Shown here: positions 33,689 through 43,354 of the stretch, piece by piece
How the letters are laid out: every line of letters starts with the position of its first letter
How positions within the stretch are numbered: position 1 is the first letter of the stretch
From: Pseudomonas quebecensis
Lineage (GTDB): Bacteria; Pseudomonadota; Gammaproteobacteria; Pseudomonadales; Pseudomonadaceae
Reading direction: 5' to 3'
Assembly (NCBI RefSeq): GCF_026410085.1
Contig: NZ_CP112866.1
Location: forward strand, 4,029,001-4,093,000
DNA: 64,000 nucleotides
Notes under the pieces: model-generated
What the model was told of the DNA's origin: nothing
Seen by the model: the letters and a program-made list of their open reading frames with translations, nothing else
Database searches by the model: none
Program-made: the position numbers and the translations under genes

Positions 33689-36106
33689 ATGAGCACTGAT
33701 GGTGCTTCGAGCCCAAGCCGCCTGCTGCCTAGGCTGCTCGGCGTCTTGCTGCTGATCATGGGCCTGGCCCTGCTGGCCGGCGGTATCAAGCTGACTACGC
33801 TCGGCGGGTCGCTGTACTACCTGTTGGCCGGTATCGGTATTACCCTCACCGGCGTTCTGCTGCTGGCCACCCGCCGCGCGGCGCTGGGCCTGTACGCACT
33901 GGTGCTGTTTGCCAGCACCGTGTGGGCATTGTGGGAAGTCGGCCTGGATTGGTGGCAACTGGTACCGCGCCTGGCGCTGCTGTTCGCCCTGGGCATCGTC
34001 ATGCTGCTGCCGTGGGTTCGCCGTCCGTTGCTGCGCGGCCAGCCTGCGCCACTGGGCACCGGCGCGCTGAGCGTGGCCGTGGTGCTGGCCGGTGCGACCG
34101 CCCTGGCCAGCCAATTCACCAACCCCGGTGAAATGGTCAAGACCGGCGAACTGGACCGTGACGCCGTGCCGGGCATGGCCAGCGCTGCGCCGGCCCAGGC
34201 CGATGGTGACTGGAATTCCTACGGCCGTTCGGCCTTTGGTGATCGCTACTCGCCGCTGGCGCAGATCACTCCGGAGAACGCGCACAAACTGGTGCCGGCG
34301 TGGACCTACCGCACCGGCGACATCCCAGGCCCTAACGATCCAGGCGAGACCACCGCGGAAAACACCCCGCTGAAAGTCAACGGCATGCTCTACGTGTGCA
34401 CACCGCACAGCCAAGTGATCGCGCTAGATCCGGACACCGGCAAGGAAATCTGGCGCTTCGATCCGAAGATCAGCAGCCAGGGTGCCGAGAACTTCAAAGG
34501 CTGGGCGCACATGACCTGCCGTGGCGTGTCGTATCACGATGACGCCGCCTATGCCTCCGAACAGAGCCCGACCGGCAGCGCCAGCCCGGCCGCCGCGCCG
34601 AATGCCTGCCCGAAACGCATCTTCGTACCGACCGCCGATACCCGCCTGATCGCCCTGAACGCCGACACCGGCAAAATGTGCGAAGACTTCGGCGACAAAG
34701 GCCAGGTCGACCTGCGTGCCAATATCGGTAGCTTCGCCCCAGGCGGTTACTACTCCACTTCGCCACCGGCCGTGACCAAAAACCTGGTGGTCATCGGTGG
34801 TCATGTGACCGACAACGTTTCCGTCGACGAGCCAAGCGGTGTGATCCGCGCGTTCGACGTGCACACCGGCAAGCTGGTGTGGAACTGGGACAGCGGCAAC
34901 CCGGACGACACCACCCCGTTGGCCGAGGGCAAGACCTACACCCGTAACTCGCCGAACATGTGGTCCATGTTCGCCGTGGACGAAAAACTCGGCATGCTCT
35001 ACCTGCCGATGGGCAACCAGATGCCCGACCAGTATGGCGGCGACCGTACCGATGATTCCGAGAAGTACGCTGCGGGCCTGACCGCGCTGGACATCGACAC
35101 CGGTCACGTGAAGTGGACCTTCCAGTTCACCCACCATGACCTGTGGGACATGGACGTCGGCGGCCAGCCTTCGCTGATCGACATCAAGACCGAAGCCGGC
35201 GTGAAGCAGGCGGTGATGGCGTCGACCAAGCAGGGCAGCATCTATGTGCTGGACCGTGCAACCGGCCAGCCGGTGGTGCCGATCCACGAAGTGGCTGTGC
35301 CGCAAGGCGCAGTGGCGGGCGACCGTACCTCCCCGACCCAGCCGAAGTCCGAGCTGAACTTTATGCCACCGCCGCTCAAAGAGCGTGACATGTGGGGCGT
35401 GACGCCATTCGACCAGATGCTGTGCCGTATCGATTTCAAATCCATGCGCTATGACGGTCCGTTCACCCCGCCGTCGCTGCAGGGTTCGATCGTGTACCCA
35501 GGTAACTTCGGCGTGTTCGACTGGGGTGGCATTTCCGTCGACCCGGTACGTCAGATCGCGTTCGTAAACCCGAGCTACATGGCGTTCAAATCCAAACTGA
35601 TCCCGGCCGCCGAGATCGCCAAGCAAGGCCCGCGCGTCAGCGAAACCGAAGGCGTGCAACCGAACAAAGGCGCGCCGTACGGTGTGATCCTCGAAGCTTT
35701 GCTGTCGCCGATGGGCTTGCCTTGCCAGGCGCCGGCGTGGGGTTATGTGGCGGCGGTCGACCTGACCACCCACAAAACCATCTGGATGCACAAAAACGGC
35801 ACCGTGCGTGACAGCTCGCCGGTTCCAGTGCCGCTGACCATGGGCGTACCGAGCCTGGGCGGCACCTTCACCACCGCCGGTGGTGTGGCGTTCCTCAGCG
35901 GCACCCTGGACCAGTACCTGCGTGCCTATGACGTGAAAAACGGCAAGCAACTGTGGGAAGGCCGCCTGCCAGCCGGCGCCCAGACCACCCCGATGACCTA
36001 CACCGGCAAGGACGGCAAGCAATACGTGCTGGTCATGGCCGGCGGTCACGGCTCCCTGGGCACCAAGCAGGGTGATTATGTGATGGCGTTCAAACTGCCG
36101 GAATAA
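33689..36106 (+). CDS. gcd: Membrane-bound PQQ-dependent glucose dehydrogenase
   Basis: An 805-residue quinoprotein that oxidises glucose to gluconate in the periplasm and passes electrons to ubiquinone. The first 140 residues contain five hydrophobic helices. The eight-bladed PQQ domain starts at DWNSYGRSAFGDRYSPLAQITPENAHKLVPAWTYRTGD and includes family motifs such as TADTRLIALNADTG, FTHHDLWDMDVGGQPSL and the C-terminal LVMAGGHGSLGTKQGDY. Length and layout equal the quinate/shikimate/glucose dehydrogenase family; glucose is favoured because Pseudomonas uses this route. GGAG precedes the start. Confidence 0.92.
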   Translation: MSTDGASSPSRLLPRLLGVLLLIMGLALLAGGIKLTTLGGSLYYLLAGIGITLTGVLLLATRRAALGLYALVLFASTVWALWEVGLDWWQLVPRLALLFALGIVMLLPWVRRPLLRGQPAPLGTGALSVAVVLAGATALASQFTNPGEMVKTGELDRDAVPGMASAAPAQADGDWNSYGRSAFGDRYSPLAQITPENAHKLVPAWTYRTGDIPGPNDPGETTAENTPLKVNGMLYVCTPHSQVIALDPDTGKEIWRFDPKISSQGAENFKGWAHMTCRGVSYHDDAAYASEQSPTGSASPAAAPNACPKRIFVPTADTRLIALNADTGKMCEDFGDKGQVDLRANIGSFAPGGYYSTSPPAVTKNLVVIGGHVTDNVSVDEPSGVIRAFDVHTGKLVWNWDSGNPDDTTPLAEGKTYTRNSPNMWSMFAVDEKLGMLYLPMGNQMPDQYGGDRTDDSEKYAAGLTALDIDTGHVKWTFQFTHHDLWDMDVGGQPSLIDIKTEAGVKQAVMASTKQGSIYVLDRATGQPVVPIHEVAVPQGAVAGDRTSPTQPKSELNFMPPPLKERDMWGVTPFDQMLCRIDFKSMRYDGPFTPPSLQGSIVYPGNFGVFDWGGISVDPVRQIAFVNPSYMAFKSKLIPAAEIAKQGPRVSETEGVQPNKGAPYGVILEALLSPMGLPCQAPAWGYVAAVDLTTHKTIWMHKNGTVRDSSPVPVPLTMGVPSLGGTFTTAGGVAFLSGTLDQYLRAYDVKNGKQLWEGRLPAGAQTTPMTYTGKDGKQYVLVMAGGHGSLGTKQGDYVMAFKLPE

Positions 36107-36125
36107 GCGTTACCGGCGGTAAGAC

Positions 36126-36159
36126 AAAGGCGGCTTCCCTTACGGGTAGCCGCCTTTTT
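36126..36159 (+). terminator. Intrinsic terminator of gcd
   Basis: AAAGGCGGCT and AGCCGCCTTTTT form a strong stem with a T-run, 20 bp after the gcd stop codon. Confidence 0.88.
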
Positions 36160-36215
36160 CATGGGTTCAATACGGCTGCTGTCAGCCAATAAAAAGTTCT
36201 CACTGCCCCGCCGCC

Positions 36216-36506
36216 ATAGGGGCACAGCTATCTACAAGCCTTCGAAAACATGCGGTTCTTGTGGTGAGCAGACCTGATGTGGTGAGCAGGCTTGCCCCGC
36301 GCTGGGCTGCGAAGCAGCCCCAAACCAAGACACCACGGTGTGCCAGACAAGACCACATCGCCTGGAAAGGGGCTGCTTCGCAGCCCGGCGCAGGGCAAGC
36401 CTGCTCACCACAACAAACCTGCTCACCACAAGGTTGTGGGTCAGCCTGTGAGGTTTATATAGATGCCGCCGGCCATCCGGGGGCAAGCCCCCTCCCACAT
36501 TGGAAT
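36216..36506. repeat. Composite REP-type element, copy 4, plus a REP core
   Basis: Paired GTGGTGAGCAGGCTTG / CAAGCCTGCTCACCAC cores with GCTGCGAAGCAGCC / GGCTGCTTCGCAGC palindromes, then GGGGGCAAGCCCCCTCCCAC at 36479-36498. It occupies most of the 416-bp gap before the truncated hemoglobin gene. Confidence 0.65.
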
Positions 36507-36522
36507 GGGGTTGGAGCGGGGA

Positions 36523-36942
36523 TCAGTGCTCGATCACTTCGCCGCGCATGGGCGCCAGGCGAGCGAGCAGGCGGTTTTGTGTGGGCACTGGGATCCCTTC
36601 GCTGTCCATCGCTTTGATCAGATCCTCCACCAATGCGTTGAAGTCACTGCGGCTGACGTTCTGGCCTTTGTGGCTCTCGGCCATGCTGTCGCCGGTGTAG
36701 GTGCATGGGCCGCCGGCTTCGACGCAGAACTGTTCGATCAGTTTGTTGCGCAGGCGCTGGATGTCGATACGCCGGAAGCGCTCGACGATGCGGTCGTCGC
36801 GGGCGATGTTGAGCAGCATGCCTTCGACGATGCGAGTGATGCCGGGCATGGCACCGAGGTCGCGGTAGAGGCTGTCGTCCTTGGGCGGTTGCTGGGCGCA
36901 GGCGCTGAGCAGCGCCAGCAGCAGCACGGGTAATACACGCAT
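36523..36942 (-). CDS. Group 1 truncated hemoglobin, predicted lipoprotein
   Basis: A 139-residue protein beginning with a lipoprotein signal (MRVLPVLLLALLSAC, lipobox cysteine at residue 15), then a truncated globin: SLYRDLGAMPGITRIVEGML and DSMAESHKGQNVSRSDFNALVEDL, where His91 is the expected proximal heme ligand. Its ATG overlaps the stop of the DUF3034 gene. Truncated hemoglobins bind O2 or NO and are usually cytoplasmic; a membrane-tethered periplasmic form suggests gas or redox sensing or detoxification linked to its operon partners. Confidence 0.85.
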   Translation of the reverse strand: MRVLPVLLLALLSACAQQPPKDDSLYRDLGAMPGITRIVEGMLLNIARDDRIVERFRRIDIQRLRNKLIEQFCVEAGGPCTYTGDSMAESHKGQNVSRSDFNALVEDLIKAMDSEGIPVPTQNRLLARLAPMRGEVIEH

Positions 36943-37799
36943 CAGAAACTCCCCTGGACGGACAGGTAGGTGCCGTTCTGGTTATCCAACGTGGCGATCT
37001 CGCCAAGGCGGGCATAGGCCAGGACAAACGACACCTGCTTGCTGGGGAAGTAAGCCAGAAACACATCCGCCCAGTCGCTTTCACCGGCGAACGACAGGTT
37101 GTCGGGTTTCTCGCGGTACTCCACGCCCAATGCCCAGCGTGGGTTGAACAACAGCGCCACCGAGCCCTCCTTGAGCAGGCTGCGACGGTCGCGGCGGTCG
37201 CCACCGAAGCCGAGCAGGCCGGTTTCATTGGCGCGGCTGTAGCGCAGGCCGCCGTTGACCAGCACGTTGTAGCCAAAGGCTGCGCCCATGAACAGACGGC
37301 TGGCGGCCAGGTAGCCTTCCACGTCGCTGTCACGCTTGGCGCCGACCAGGCGCGGAATATCGAACGTATTCTGATGCTTGTATTGCAGGCCCAGTGAAAC
37401 CTGGGGCAAGCGGTCGTAGATCACATCGCCGAACAGCCGCACTTTTATCCCCAGCACATCCTGGCCGAGGTGGTCGTCGGGCAGGTTCAGCTTATGCACC
37501 AAGGTGCCCAGGTCAAAACGTTGCCGAGCGAAGGAGACTTCCACGCGGTTGTCGTAGGCCAGCGCCAACCCGGCGACATCGAGCCGATAATCAGGCAGAT
37601 TGACCGTGGTGGCGAACGCCGTCGCGCCCCACTCGTGTTGTTCGCCATAACCGCTGAGCACCGCCCACGGCGTGATGCCGCCGCCCGCAGCGCCCTCCAG
37701 GCTGCTGGCGCCGCCGGTGGCGATCAGGCGACCGTTATCGGCCAGGGCGGCGGGCAGGCTCAGGCTGGCCATGCAACCGATCAGTAGAGAAAGACGCAC
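36942..37799 (-). CDS. DUF3034 family protein
   Basis: A 285-residue exported protein with signal LSLLIGCMASLSLPAALA and sequence typical of DUF3034: NGRLIATGGASSLEGAAGGGITPWAVLSGYGEQHEWGATAF, and alternating polar/hydrophobic strands (VSFARQRFDLG, PQVSLGLQYKHQ, VSFVLAYARLG) ending in Phe, which suggests an outer-membrane beta-barrel. The GTG at 37799 is chosen because GAGGG lies seven bases upstream and it starts ten bases after the preceding stop. Function unknown; the operon links it to a cupredoxin, an EAL protein and a hemoglobin. Confidence 0.8.
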   Translation of the reverse strand: MRLSLLIGCMASLSLPAALADNGRLIATGGASSLEGAAGGGITPWAVLSGYGEQHEWGATAFATTVNLPDYRLDVAGLALAYDNRVEVSFARQRFDLGTLVHKLNLPDDHLGQDVLGIKVRLFGDVIYDRLPQVSLGLQYKHQNTFDIPRLVGAKRDSDVEGYLAASRLFMGAAFGYNVLVNGGLRYSRANETGLLGFGGDRRDRRSLLKEGSVALLFNPRWALGVEYREKPDNLSFAGESDWADVFLAYFPSKQVSFVLAYARLGEIATLDNQNGTYLSVQGSF

Positions 37800-37809
37800 G
37801 TCATAGCCC

Positions 37810-40161
37810 TCAATGCACCTGCGAAGTTTGCGCACTGAGAGGCAAGGCCACCCAGGCTTCGAAAGCGTCGGCGCTCAAGGGCCGACTGATCAGGTAGCCC
37901 TGCGCCGTATCGCACTGCCAGCGCTCCAGCAGGCGCAGGCTGTGGGCGTATTCGACGCCTTCGGCGACCACCTTGAGGCCCAGGTTGTGGCTCATCTCGA
38001 TGGTCGAGCGCACGATCACCGCGTCTTCACTGGTTTCATCCAGGTTGCGCACGAACGACTGGTCGATCTTCAGTTCCTGCACCGGCAGGCGCTTGAGGTG
38101 GGCCAGTGACGAATAGCCGGTGCCAAAGTCATCCACCGACAGGCTGATGCCACAATCACGCAGCAGGTGCAGCACCTTCAGGGCCTTTTCCGGCTCGCGC
38201 ATCACCGCACTCTCGGTGATTTCGAACACCAGTTGTTCGGCCGGCAGGCCATAGCGCCGCAGCAGCGTCGAGACGCGGTGGGCCAGCTCATCGCCGAGCA
38301 AGTCCTCGGCCGAGATGTTCAGCGACAGTTGCAGGTACAAGCCGCGTCGGTTCCATTCGCACAACTGGCGGATACCCTCCTCGATAACCCACTGGGTCAG
38401 CAACTGAACGCTGCCCGAGCGCTCGGCCAAGGGAATGAATTCCGCCGGCGAGACCATACCGAACTGCGGATGCTGCCAGCGCAACAGGGCTTCAGCCTGG
38501 CGCACGTGGCCCTGGCGAATATCCAGTTTGGGCTGGTAATGCAGCAGCAGTTGCCCCTGGCCGGGCGCATGGCGCAGGTCGCGGATCAGGGTGATCTGAC
38601 GACGATGGGCGAGGTCGCGCCCCGGTTCGTACACCTGCAGGCGACCGGGCATCTGCGCGGCATCCTTCATGGCGATCGCCGCGCGCTCAAGCAGGCTGTG
38701 GGCGGTGTCGCCATCGGCCGGATACGCCGCAATGCCCAGGCGGCAGTCGAGTGCCAGGTCGTGGTCGCCGATACGTTGCGGACGCAACAGCAGTTGCTGG
38801 AGCTTGTCGGCCAGGCCTACCGCTTCGTCGCGGCCCGCGCCATCGAGCAGCAGTAAAAACTCGTCGGCCATCAGGTGCGCCAGCGTATCGCGCGGACGCA
38901 ACGCGGCCTGCAGGCGCCGGCTGACGTTGAGCAGCAGCGCGTCGACGGCCTCCGGCCCGGCGGTTTCGCTGGCGGCGCGCAGGTTGTCGATGCCCAGGCA
39001 AATCAACGCCATTGGCCGCTGCATGGCAATCGCACTGCCCAGGCGCTCCACGGCCAGCGCGCGGTTGGGCAACCCGGTGAGCCGGTCATGCAGCGCATTG
39101 TGGGCCAGTTGCCGCTCGCGCTCGGCGATGCCGCTTTGCATCGCATTGAGCGCCAGGGCCAGGCGACCCAGTTCATCGCTGCGGGTCAGGGTCACCGGGG
39201 TCTGGTAGTTGCCCTGCCCGATGCGCTCGGCCGCCTGGGCCAGTGTCTGCACCGGCCGCGATACACCACGCGCCAGCAGCAAGGCGCCGATCAACGACGC
39301 CGCCAGCGCGACCAGGGCGATGGCGAGGATCTTTTCGTCCAGCGGCACAAAGGCTTGCATCGCCGAATCCAGTGGGCTTTGCAGCAACGCCAGCACCTGA
39401 CTGTCGGCATTGGTGGCCAATACCAGCGATTGGCTGAGAAAACGGTGTTCGAGGTGCTCGGTGGTGGACACACCCTCATGCCTGGATGGCCCGAGCATCA
39501 GGCTGACGATACTGTCGCGCAGCACCTGGGGTTGGGTGCTGACCAGCGTTCCGGGCTGCTGGCGGTCGATGGCCAGGAACGACACCTCCAGGTTGCTCAA
39601 CGAGCGCAATTCATCGGCGAATGCCGTGTCCATGCTGAAGCCCATCACCACCCGTGCGATCGGCAACGGCGCCAGCACCGGCGCTTCCACCAGCAGGTGC
39701 GGGGTGCCCTGCAATGGCACGATCAACAGCGCGGCCTGGCGCTGGCGGCGCATTTCGCGCAACGCCTGGTCATAGCGAAAACTGGAACCCTCGGCGACTT
39801 CGTCGACGGTGCTGGCCAGGACTGTGCCGTCCATGCCCAGCAGGATCATGTCGCTGGCATTGATGCGTTTGCCGTGGTTGAGCAGCACCGAGCGCATCGT
39901 CGCCGAATCGCCACTGGCCACGGCATCGCGAAAGCCGAAGTCGGCGGCCAGCAATTGCACACCGTCGGCCAGGCGCCGGCCGCGTACATCCAGCAAACGC
40001 TCGAACACCCGCGTCCCCACCTCCAACTGTGCCGATGCCTGGCCCTGGACAGCCTGGCGGGTGGCGACCTTGACGCTGAAATACAACGCACCGATCACCA
40101 CCAGCAGCAGCAGGATCAGGACCGTGGCGACCCGCGCCTGGTAACTACTGCGCAGTTTCAC
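37810..40161 (-). CDS. Membrane c-di-GMP phosphodiesterase (degenerate GGDEF + EAL)
   Basis: A 783-residue protein: TM near residues 11-30, a periplasmic sensor region (about 35-270, with FERLLDVRGRRLADGVQLLAADFGF), a second TM near 280, HAMP-like linker, GGDEF, EAL. The GGDEF motif is replaced by MADEF, so cyclase activity is doubtful. EAL residues are intact: EALLRWQHP, FEITES, DDFGTGYSSL, ELKIDQSFVRN and AEGVE. It should hydrolyse c-di-GMP in response to a periplasmic cue. The GTG start at 40161 overlaps the cupredoxin gene by 17 bp. Confidence 0.88.
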   Translation of the reverse strand: MKLRSSYQARVATVLILLLLVVIGALYFSVKVATRQAVQGQASAQLEVGTRVFERLLDVRGRRLADGVQLLAADFGFRDAVASGDSATMRSVLLNHGKRINASDMILLGMDGTVLASTVDEVAEGSSFRYDQALREMRRQRQAALLIVPLQGTPHLLVEAPVLAPLPIARVVMGFSMDTAFADELRSLSNLEVSFLAIDRQQPGTLVSTQPQVLRDSIVSLMLGPSRHEGVSTTEHLEHRFLSQSLVLATNADSQVLALLQSPLDSAMQAFVPLDEKILAIALVALAASLIGALLLARGVSRPVQTLAQAAERIGQGNYQTPVTLTRSDELGRLALALNAMQSGIAERERQLAHNALHDRLTGLPNRALAVERLGSAIAMQRPMALICLGIDNLRAASETAGPEAVDALLLNVSRRLQAALRPRDTLAHLMADEFLLLLDGAGRDEAVGLADKLQQLLLRPQRIGDHDLALDCRLGIAAYPADGDTAHSLLERAAIAMKDAAQMPGRLQVYEPGRDLAHRRQITLIRDLRHAPGQGQLLLHYQPKLDIRQGHVRQAEALLRWQHPQFGMVSPAEFIPLAERSGSVQLLTQWVIEEGIRQLCEWNRRGLYLQLSLNISAEDLLGDELAHRVSTLLRRYGLPAEQLVFEITESAVMREPEKALKVLHLLRDCGISLSVDDFGTGYSSLAHLKRLPVQELKIDQSFVRNLDETSEDAVIVRSTIEMSHNLGLKVVAEGVEYAHSLRLLERWQCDTAQGYLISRPLSADAFEAWVALPLSAQTSQVH

Positions 40162-40822
40162 GGGCAGCTCGATTGAAAGCGTCGCCGAAGGCCGTCGGGG
40201 CCGGGGGCAGGTCCGCCGACGCGGGCTCAAGTGTGAGCAGCATACGGTGGCTCAGGCCTGCGGCGGGAATATGCAGGGTGCCACCGTCCATCGGCTGCAG
40301 ATCGGCCAGTTGCGGGTGCCACACCGTGGCGCGGTAATCGCCCGGAGTCAGTTGCTCCAGGCGCACGCGGCCCTGGGCATCACTGACGCCGAAGTGCGGA
40401 TCGTCGGTCACGTAGATGTAGCCGAGCATCCAGTCATGGATATTGCAGCCCAGCACTACCACACCCGGCTTGTCGAACAGCAGCGGCGCCGTCGGCGTGC
40501 CTTCGTACAGGCGCAGCTCGAAGCGCTTGGCGGTCGAAAAGGAATACACCTGGTGGCGAATATTGTCGCTGTTGGGGAACCGCACCTGCGTGCCGGTATG
40601 CACCGCCAGCACATGCGGCGCGAAGCGCTGGCTGCGTTGGTCCATCTCGGCGCTGGATACGACGGCCGCCGCGCCGGCCGGGCCTTGCAGCGTCACCACC
40701 GCGTCGGCGACCGGGCGCCCGTCGGCCTGCTGCATCAGCACTTCAAGGGTCGCTGCCGAAGCAGGACCGGCCGCCGCCAGCAACAGTAATAGGTGGGATA
40801 ACAGGTGAACACATCGGGCCAT
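40145..40822 (-). CDS. Cupredoxin-like 'methylamine utilization' family protein
   Basis: A 225-residue periplasmic protein: signal LLSHLLLLLAAAGPASA, then a plastocyanin-like fold with possible copper ligands in NIRHQVYSF and LGCNIHDWMLG (His, Cys, His, Met arrangement). A C-terminal carboxypeptidase-regulatory-like strand region follows (SDAQGRVRLEQLTPGDYRATVWHP). No methylamine genes are nearby, so the family name is not a functional guide. The likely role is copper or redox sensing or electron transfer near the phosphodiesterase encoded next. Confidence 0.8.
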   Translation of the reverse strand: MARCVHLLSHLLLLLAAAGPASAATLEVLMQQADGRPVADAVVTLQGPAGAAAVVSSAEMDQRSQRFAPHVLAVHTGTQVRFPNSDNIRHQVYSFSTAKRFELRLYEGTPTAPLLFDKPGVVVLGCNIHDWMLGYIYVTDDPHFGVSDAQGRVRLEQLTPGDYRATVWHPQLADLQPMDGGTLHIPAAGLSHRMLLTLEPASADLPPAPTAFGDAFNRAARETAQ

Positions 40823-41017
40823 GGGAGATCCGGTAGAAAACGGCCAGCCTTGGCGAAAAAGAACGATCACAGCCATGATGCCGCAATCAAGGCAAAATGC
40901 CACCATCGAACCACGGGAGACGCCAAACCGTTGGTCGGTAAAAAACGCTGCAATCGGTCAGGCTGCATCACTGTTATCGACCCTCTGCGAAAAAGCTGAA
41001 GCCGGTCAAGGCGATTG

Positions 41018-43354
41018 CTAGACCGCCGTGCGTTCGCGCCGCATCCACATTTCAAAGGCCATCGCGTTGAGTGGCCGGCTGATCAGGTAACCCTGGGCGG
41101 TATCGCAGTTCCATTGCTTGAGCAGCCTCAGGCTGGGTTCGAACTCCACGCCTTCGGCGACCACCTTGAGTCCCAGGTTATGGCTCATCTCGATGGTCGA
41201 GCGCACGATCACCCCATCGCCGCCATCGCTGTCGAGGTTGCGCACGAACGACTGGTCGATCTTCAACTCCTGCACCGGCAGGCGCTGCAACTGGGCCAGA
41301 GAAGAATAGCCGGTGCCGAAATCATCCACCGACAGGCTGATGCCGCAGCCACGCAATTGCTCGAGTACGCTCAGGGCCTGCCGCGGGTCGTGCATGATCG
41401 CGCTCTCGGTGATTTCGAACAGCATCTGGCGGGCCTCCACACCATGCTGCGCGAGCAACGTGGTCACACGGATCGCCAGGTCGTCGTCGGCCAGGTCGTC
41501 CACCGAGATGTTCACCGACAGTTGAATCAGCAGGCCTCGCCGTGCCCAGTCGGCGATCTGGCGGATGGCTTCCTCGATCACCCACAAGGTGAGGCTGGAC
41601 ATACTGCCGGTGCGCTCGGCCAGGGGGATGAACTCGGCGGGCGAGACCAACCCCAGCCTGGGATGCTGCCAACGCAGCAGCGCCTCGGCCTGACGGACCT
41701 GGCCATGCTTGAGGTCGAGCTTGGGCTGGTAGCACAGGTGCAGCGCGCCTTCGGCGGCGGCGCGGCGCAAGTCGCGGATCAGGGTGATCTGACGTTGGTG
41801 GGCCAGGTCGCGGTCCTGCTGATAGATCTGCAGGTGGCCCGGCAGGGTCGCCGCGTCTTGACGGGCGATGGCGGCGCGGCTGATCAGCTCTTCCACCTGC
41901 TGACCATCGGTGGGGTACGCCGCGATGCCGATGCTCACTTGATGGCGCAGTTCGTCGCGGCCGATGCGCTGGGGTTCGGTGAGCAGCGCATAGAGACGGT
42001 CGGCGCGGGCCACGGCACGGTCGACCTGGGTATTTTCCAGCAACAGTAGAAATTCGCTGCCGGACACACGTGCCGCCGTGTCGCTGGCCAACAGGCTCAT
42101 GGACAGGCAGCGGCTGGCTTCGCGCAACATCTCTTCGACGCCCTGGGGGCCGAAGCCTTCGTTGATTGCGCGGTAGTTTTCGATGCCCAGGTACAGCAGC
42201 ACCACCGGCCGCCGCGCACTGATCGCACTGCCCAGGCGTTCCATGGCCAGGGCACGATTGGGCAGGCCGGTGAGGGGGTCGTGCAGAGCGTTATGGGCCA
42301 GCTGCCGTTCACGCATGGCAATCGCGCTTTGCATGGCGTTGAACGCCCGCGCCAGCAGGCCGAACTCATCGTGGCCCCGCACCCGCACCGGCGTGCGGTA
42401 GTCACCGGCACCGATCCGCCCGGCAGCTTCCACCAGGGCAGTGAGCGGCCGCGACACGCGCCGCGCCAGGAACAATGCGCCGGCCAGTGACACCACCAGC
42501 ACCGCCAGGGCAATCCCGAGGAATTGCCGATCCAGCGGCGCGAAGGCTTCCACGGCATGGTCCAGCGGGCTTTGCAGCAGCACCCGCACGTCATCGCCCT
42601 CGCCCGTGTTGCCCAGCGACCGCACCTGGCTGAGCACACGCTCGCCGTAGAAGCGATGGATATGCGCCTCGGTGTCCGGGTTAGCGCCACGCAACAGGTT
42701 GAGCACTGCGGCCTGATAGGCGTCGGGCTGGGTGCTGAACAATTGACCGGCCTCCCCGTCCCGCACGCTGAGGAACGACACCTCCAGGTTGCTCATGGAG
42801 CGCAGCTCATTGGCGAACAACGTGTCCATGGGAACGCCCATGACCGCACGAGCGATGGGCACGTCGTCGACCACCTCGTCCTGCACCAGCAGGTAGGGGC
42901 GCCGATCCATGGTCACAATCAATATTTGCAGGCCGCTGCGCCGTGCGCGACGCAGTGCGTCGGCATAGGGGAAGGCCTGGCCGCGGGTGAACCCAGGCAA
43001 GGTGCTGACCCTTACCGTGCCGTCCAGGCCCAGCACCAGCACTTCGCTGGAACGAATGCCGCTGCCGTGGCGCTGCAGCGCCGCCAGGATCGACGCGCTG
43101 TCGCCGTCGGCCACTGCACGGACGAAGGGGCCATCGGCGGTGAGCCAGTCAAGGTCGTATTGCAGGCGCCGGCCTCGCAGATCCAGCAGGCGTTCGAACA
43201 CCTGGCTGCCGGTTTTCAGTTGGGCTCGCGCCTGGTTTTCCACGGCGCGAGTAGTGGCGGCCTGGACCGCCAAGTAGGTAGCCACGACCACCACCAGCAG
43301 CAGCAACGCCCACACGCCGGCGATGCGGGTCTGGAACGTATGGCGCCACGTCAT
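41018..43354 (-). CDS. Membrane c-di-GMP phosphodiesterase, paralog (degenerate GGDEF + EAL)
   Basis: A 778-residue paralog of the protein at 37810-40161 with the same layout and many shared segments (VFERLLDLRGRRL, MDTLFANELRSMSNLEVSFL, LSLTGLPNRALAMERLGSA-like region). GGDEF is replaced by SGSEF, while EAL residues are intact (EALLRWQHP, FEITES, DDFGTGYSSL, LKIDQSFVRN, AEGVE). The start at 43354 has GAGGG seven bases before it; longer readings to 43441 are less likely. The gap to the cupredoxin gene is 195 bp, so it may be a separate unit. Confidence 0.87.
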   Translation of the reverse strand: MTWRHTFQTRIAGVWALLLLVVVVATYLAVQAATTRAVENQARAQLKTGSQVFERLLDLRGRRLQYDLDWLTADGPFVRAVADGDSASILAALQRHGSGIRSSEVLVLGLDGTVRVSTLPGFTRGQAFPYADALRRARRSGLQILIVTMDRRPYLLVQDEVVDDVPIARAVMGVPMDTLFANELRSMSNLEVSFLSVRDGEAGQLFSTQPDAYQAAVLNLLRGANPDTEAHIHRFYGERVLSQVRSLGNTGEGDDVRVLLQSPLDHAVEAFAPLDRQFLGIALAVLVVSLAGALFLARRVSRPLTALVEAAGRIGAGDYRTPVRVRGHDEFGLLARAFNAMQSAIAMRERQLAHNALHDPLTGLPNRALAMERLGSAISARRPVVLLYLGIENYRAINEGFGPQGVEEMLREASRCLSMSLLASDTAARVSGSEFLLLLENTQVDRAVARADRLYALLTEPQRIGRDELRHQVSIGIAAYPTDGQQVEELISRAAIARQDAATLPGHLQIYQQDRDLAHQRQITLIRDLRRAAAEGALHLCYQPKLDLKHGQVRQAEALLRWQHPRLGLVSPAEFIPLAERTGSMSSLTLWVIEEAIRQIADWARRGLLIQLSVNISVDDLADDDLAIRVTTLLAQHGVEARQMLFEITESAIMHDPRQALSVLEQLRGCGISLSVDDFGTGYSSLAQLQRLPVQELKIDQSFVRNLDSDGGDGVIVRSTIEMSHNLGLKVVAEGVEFEPSLRLLKQWNCDTAQGYLISRPLNAMAFEMWMRRERTAV

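Noticed and set aside
38875..40176. 433-residue plus-strand frame opposite the EAL protein
   Set aside because: Gln/Arg/His-rich antisense shadow; the minus-strand frame has full EAL motifs.
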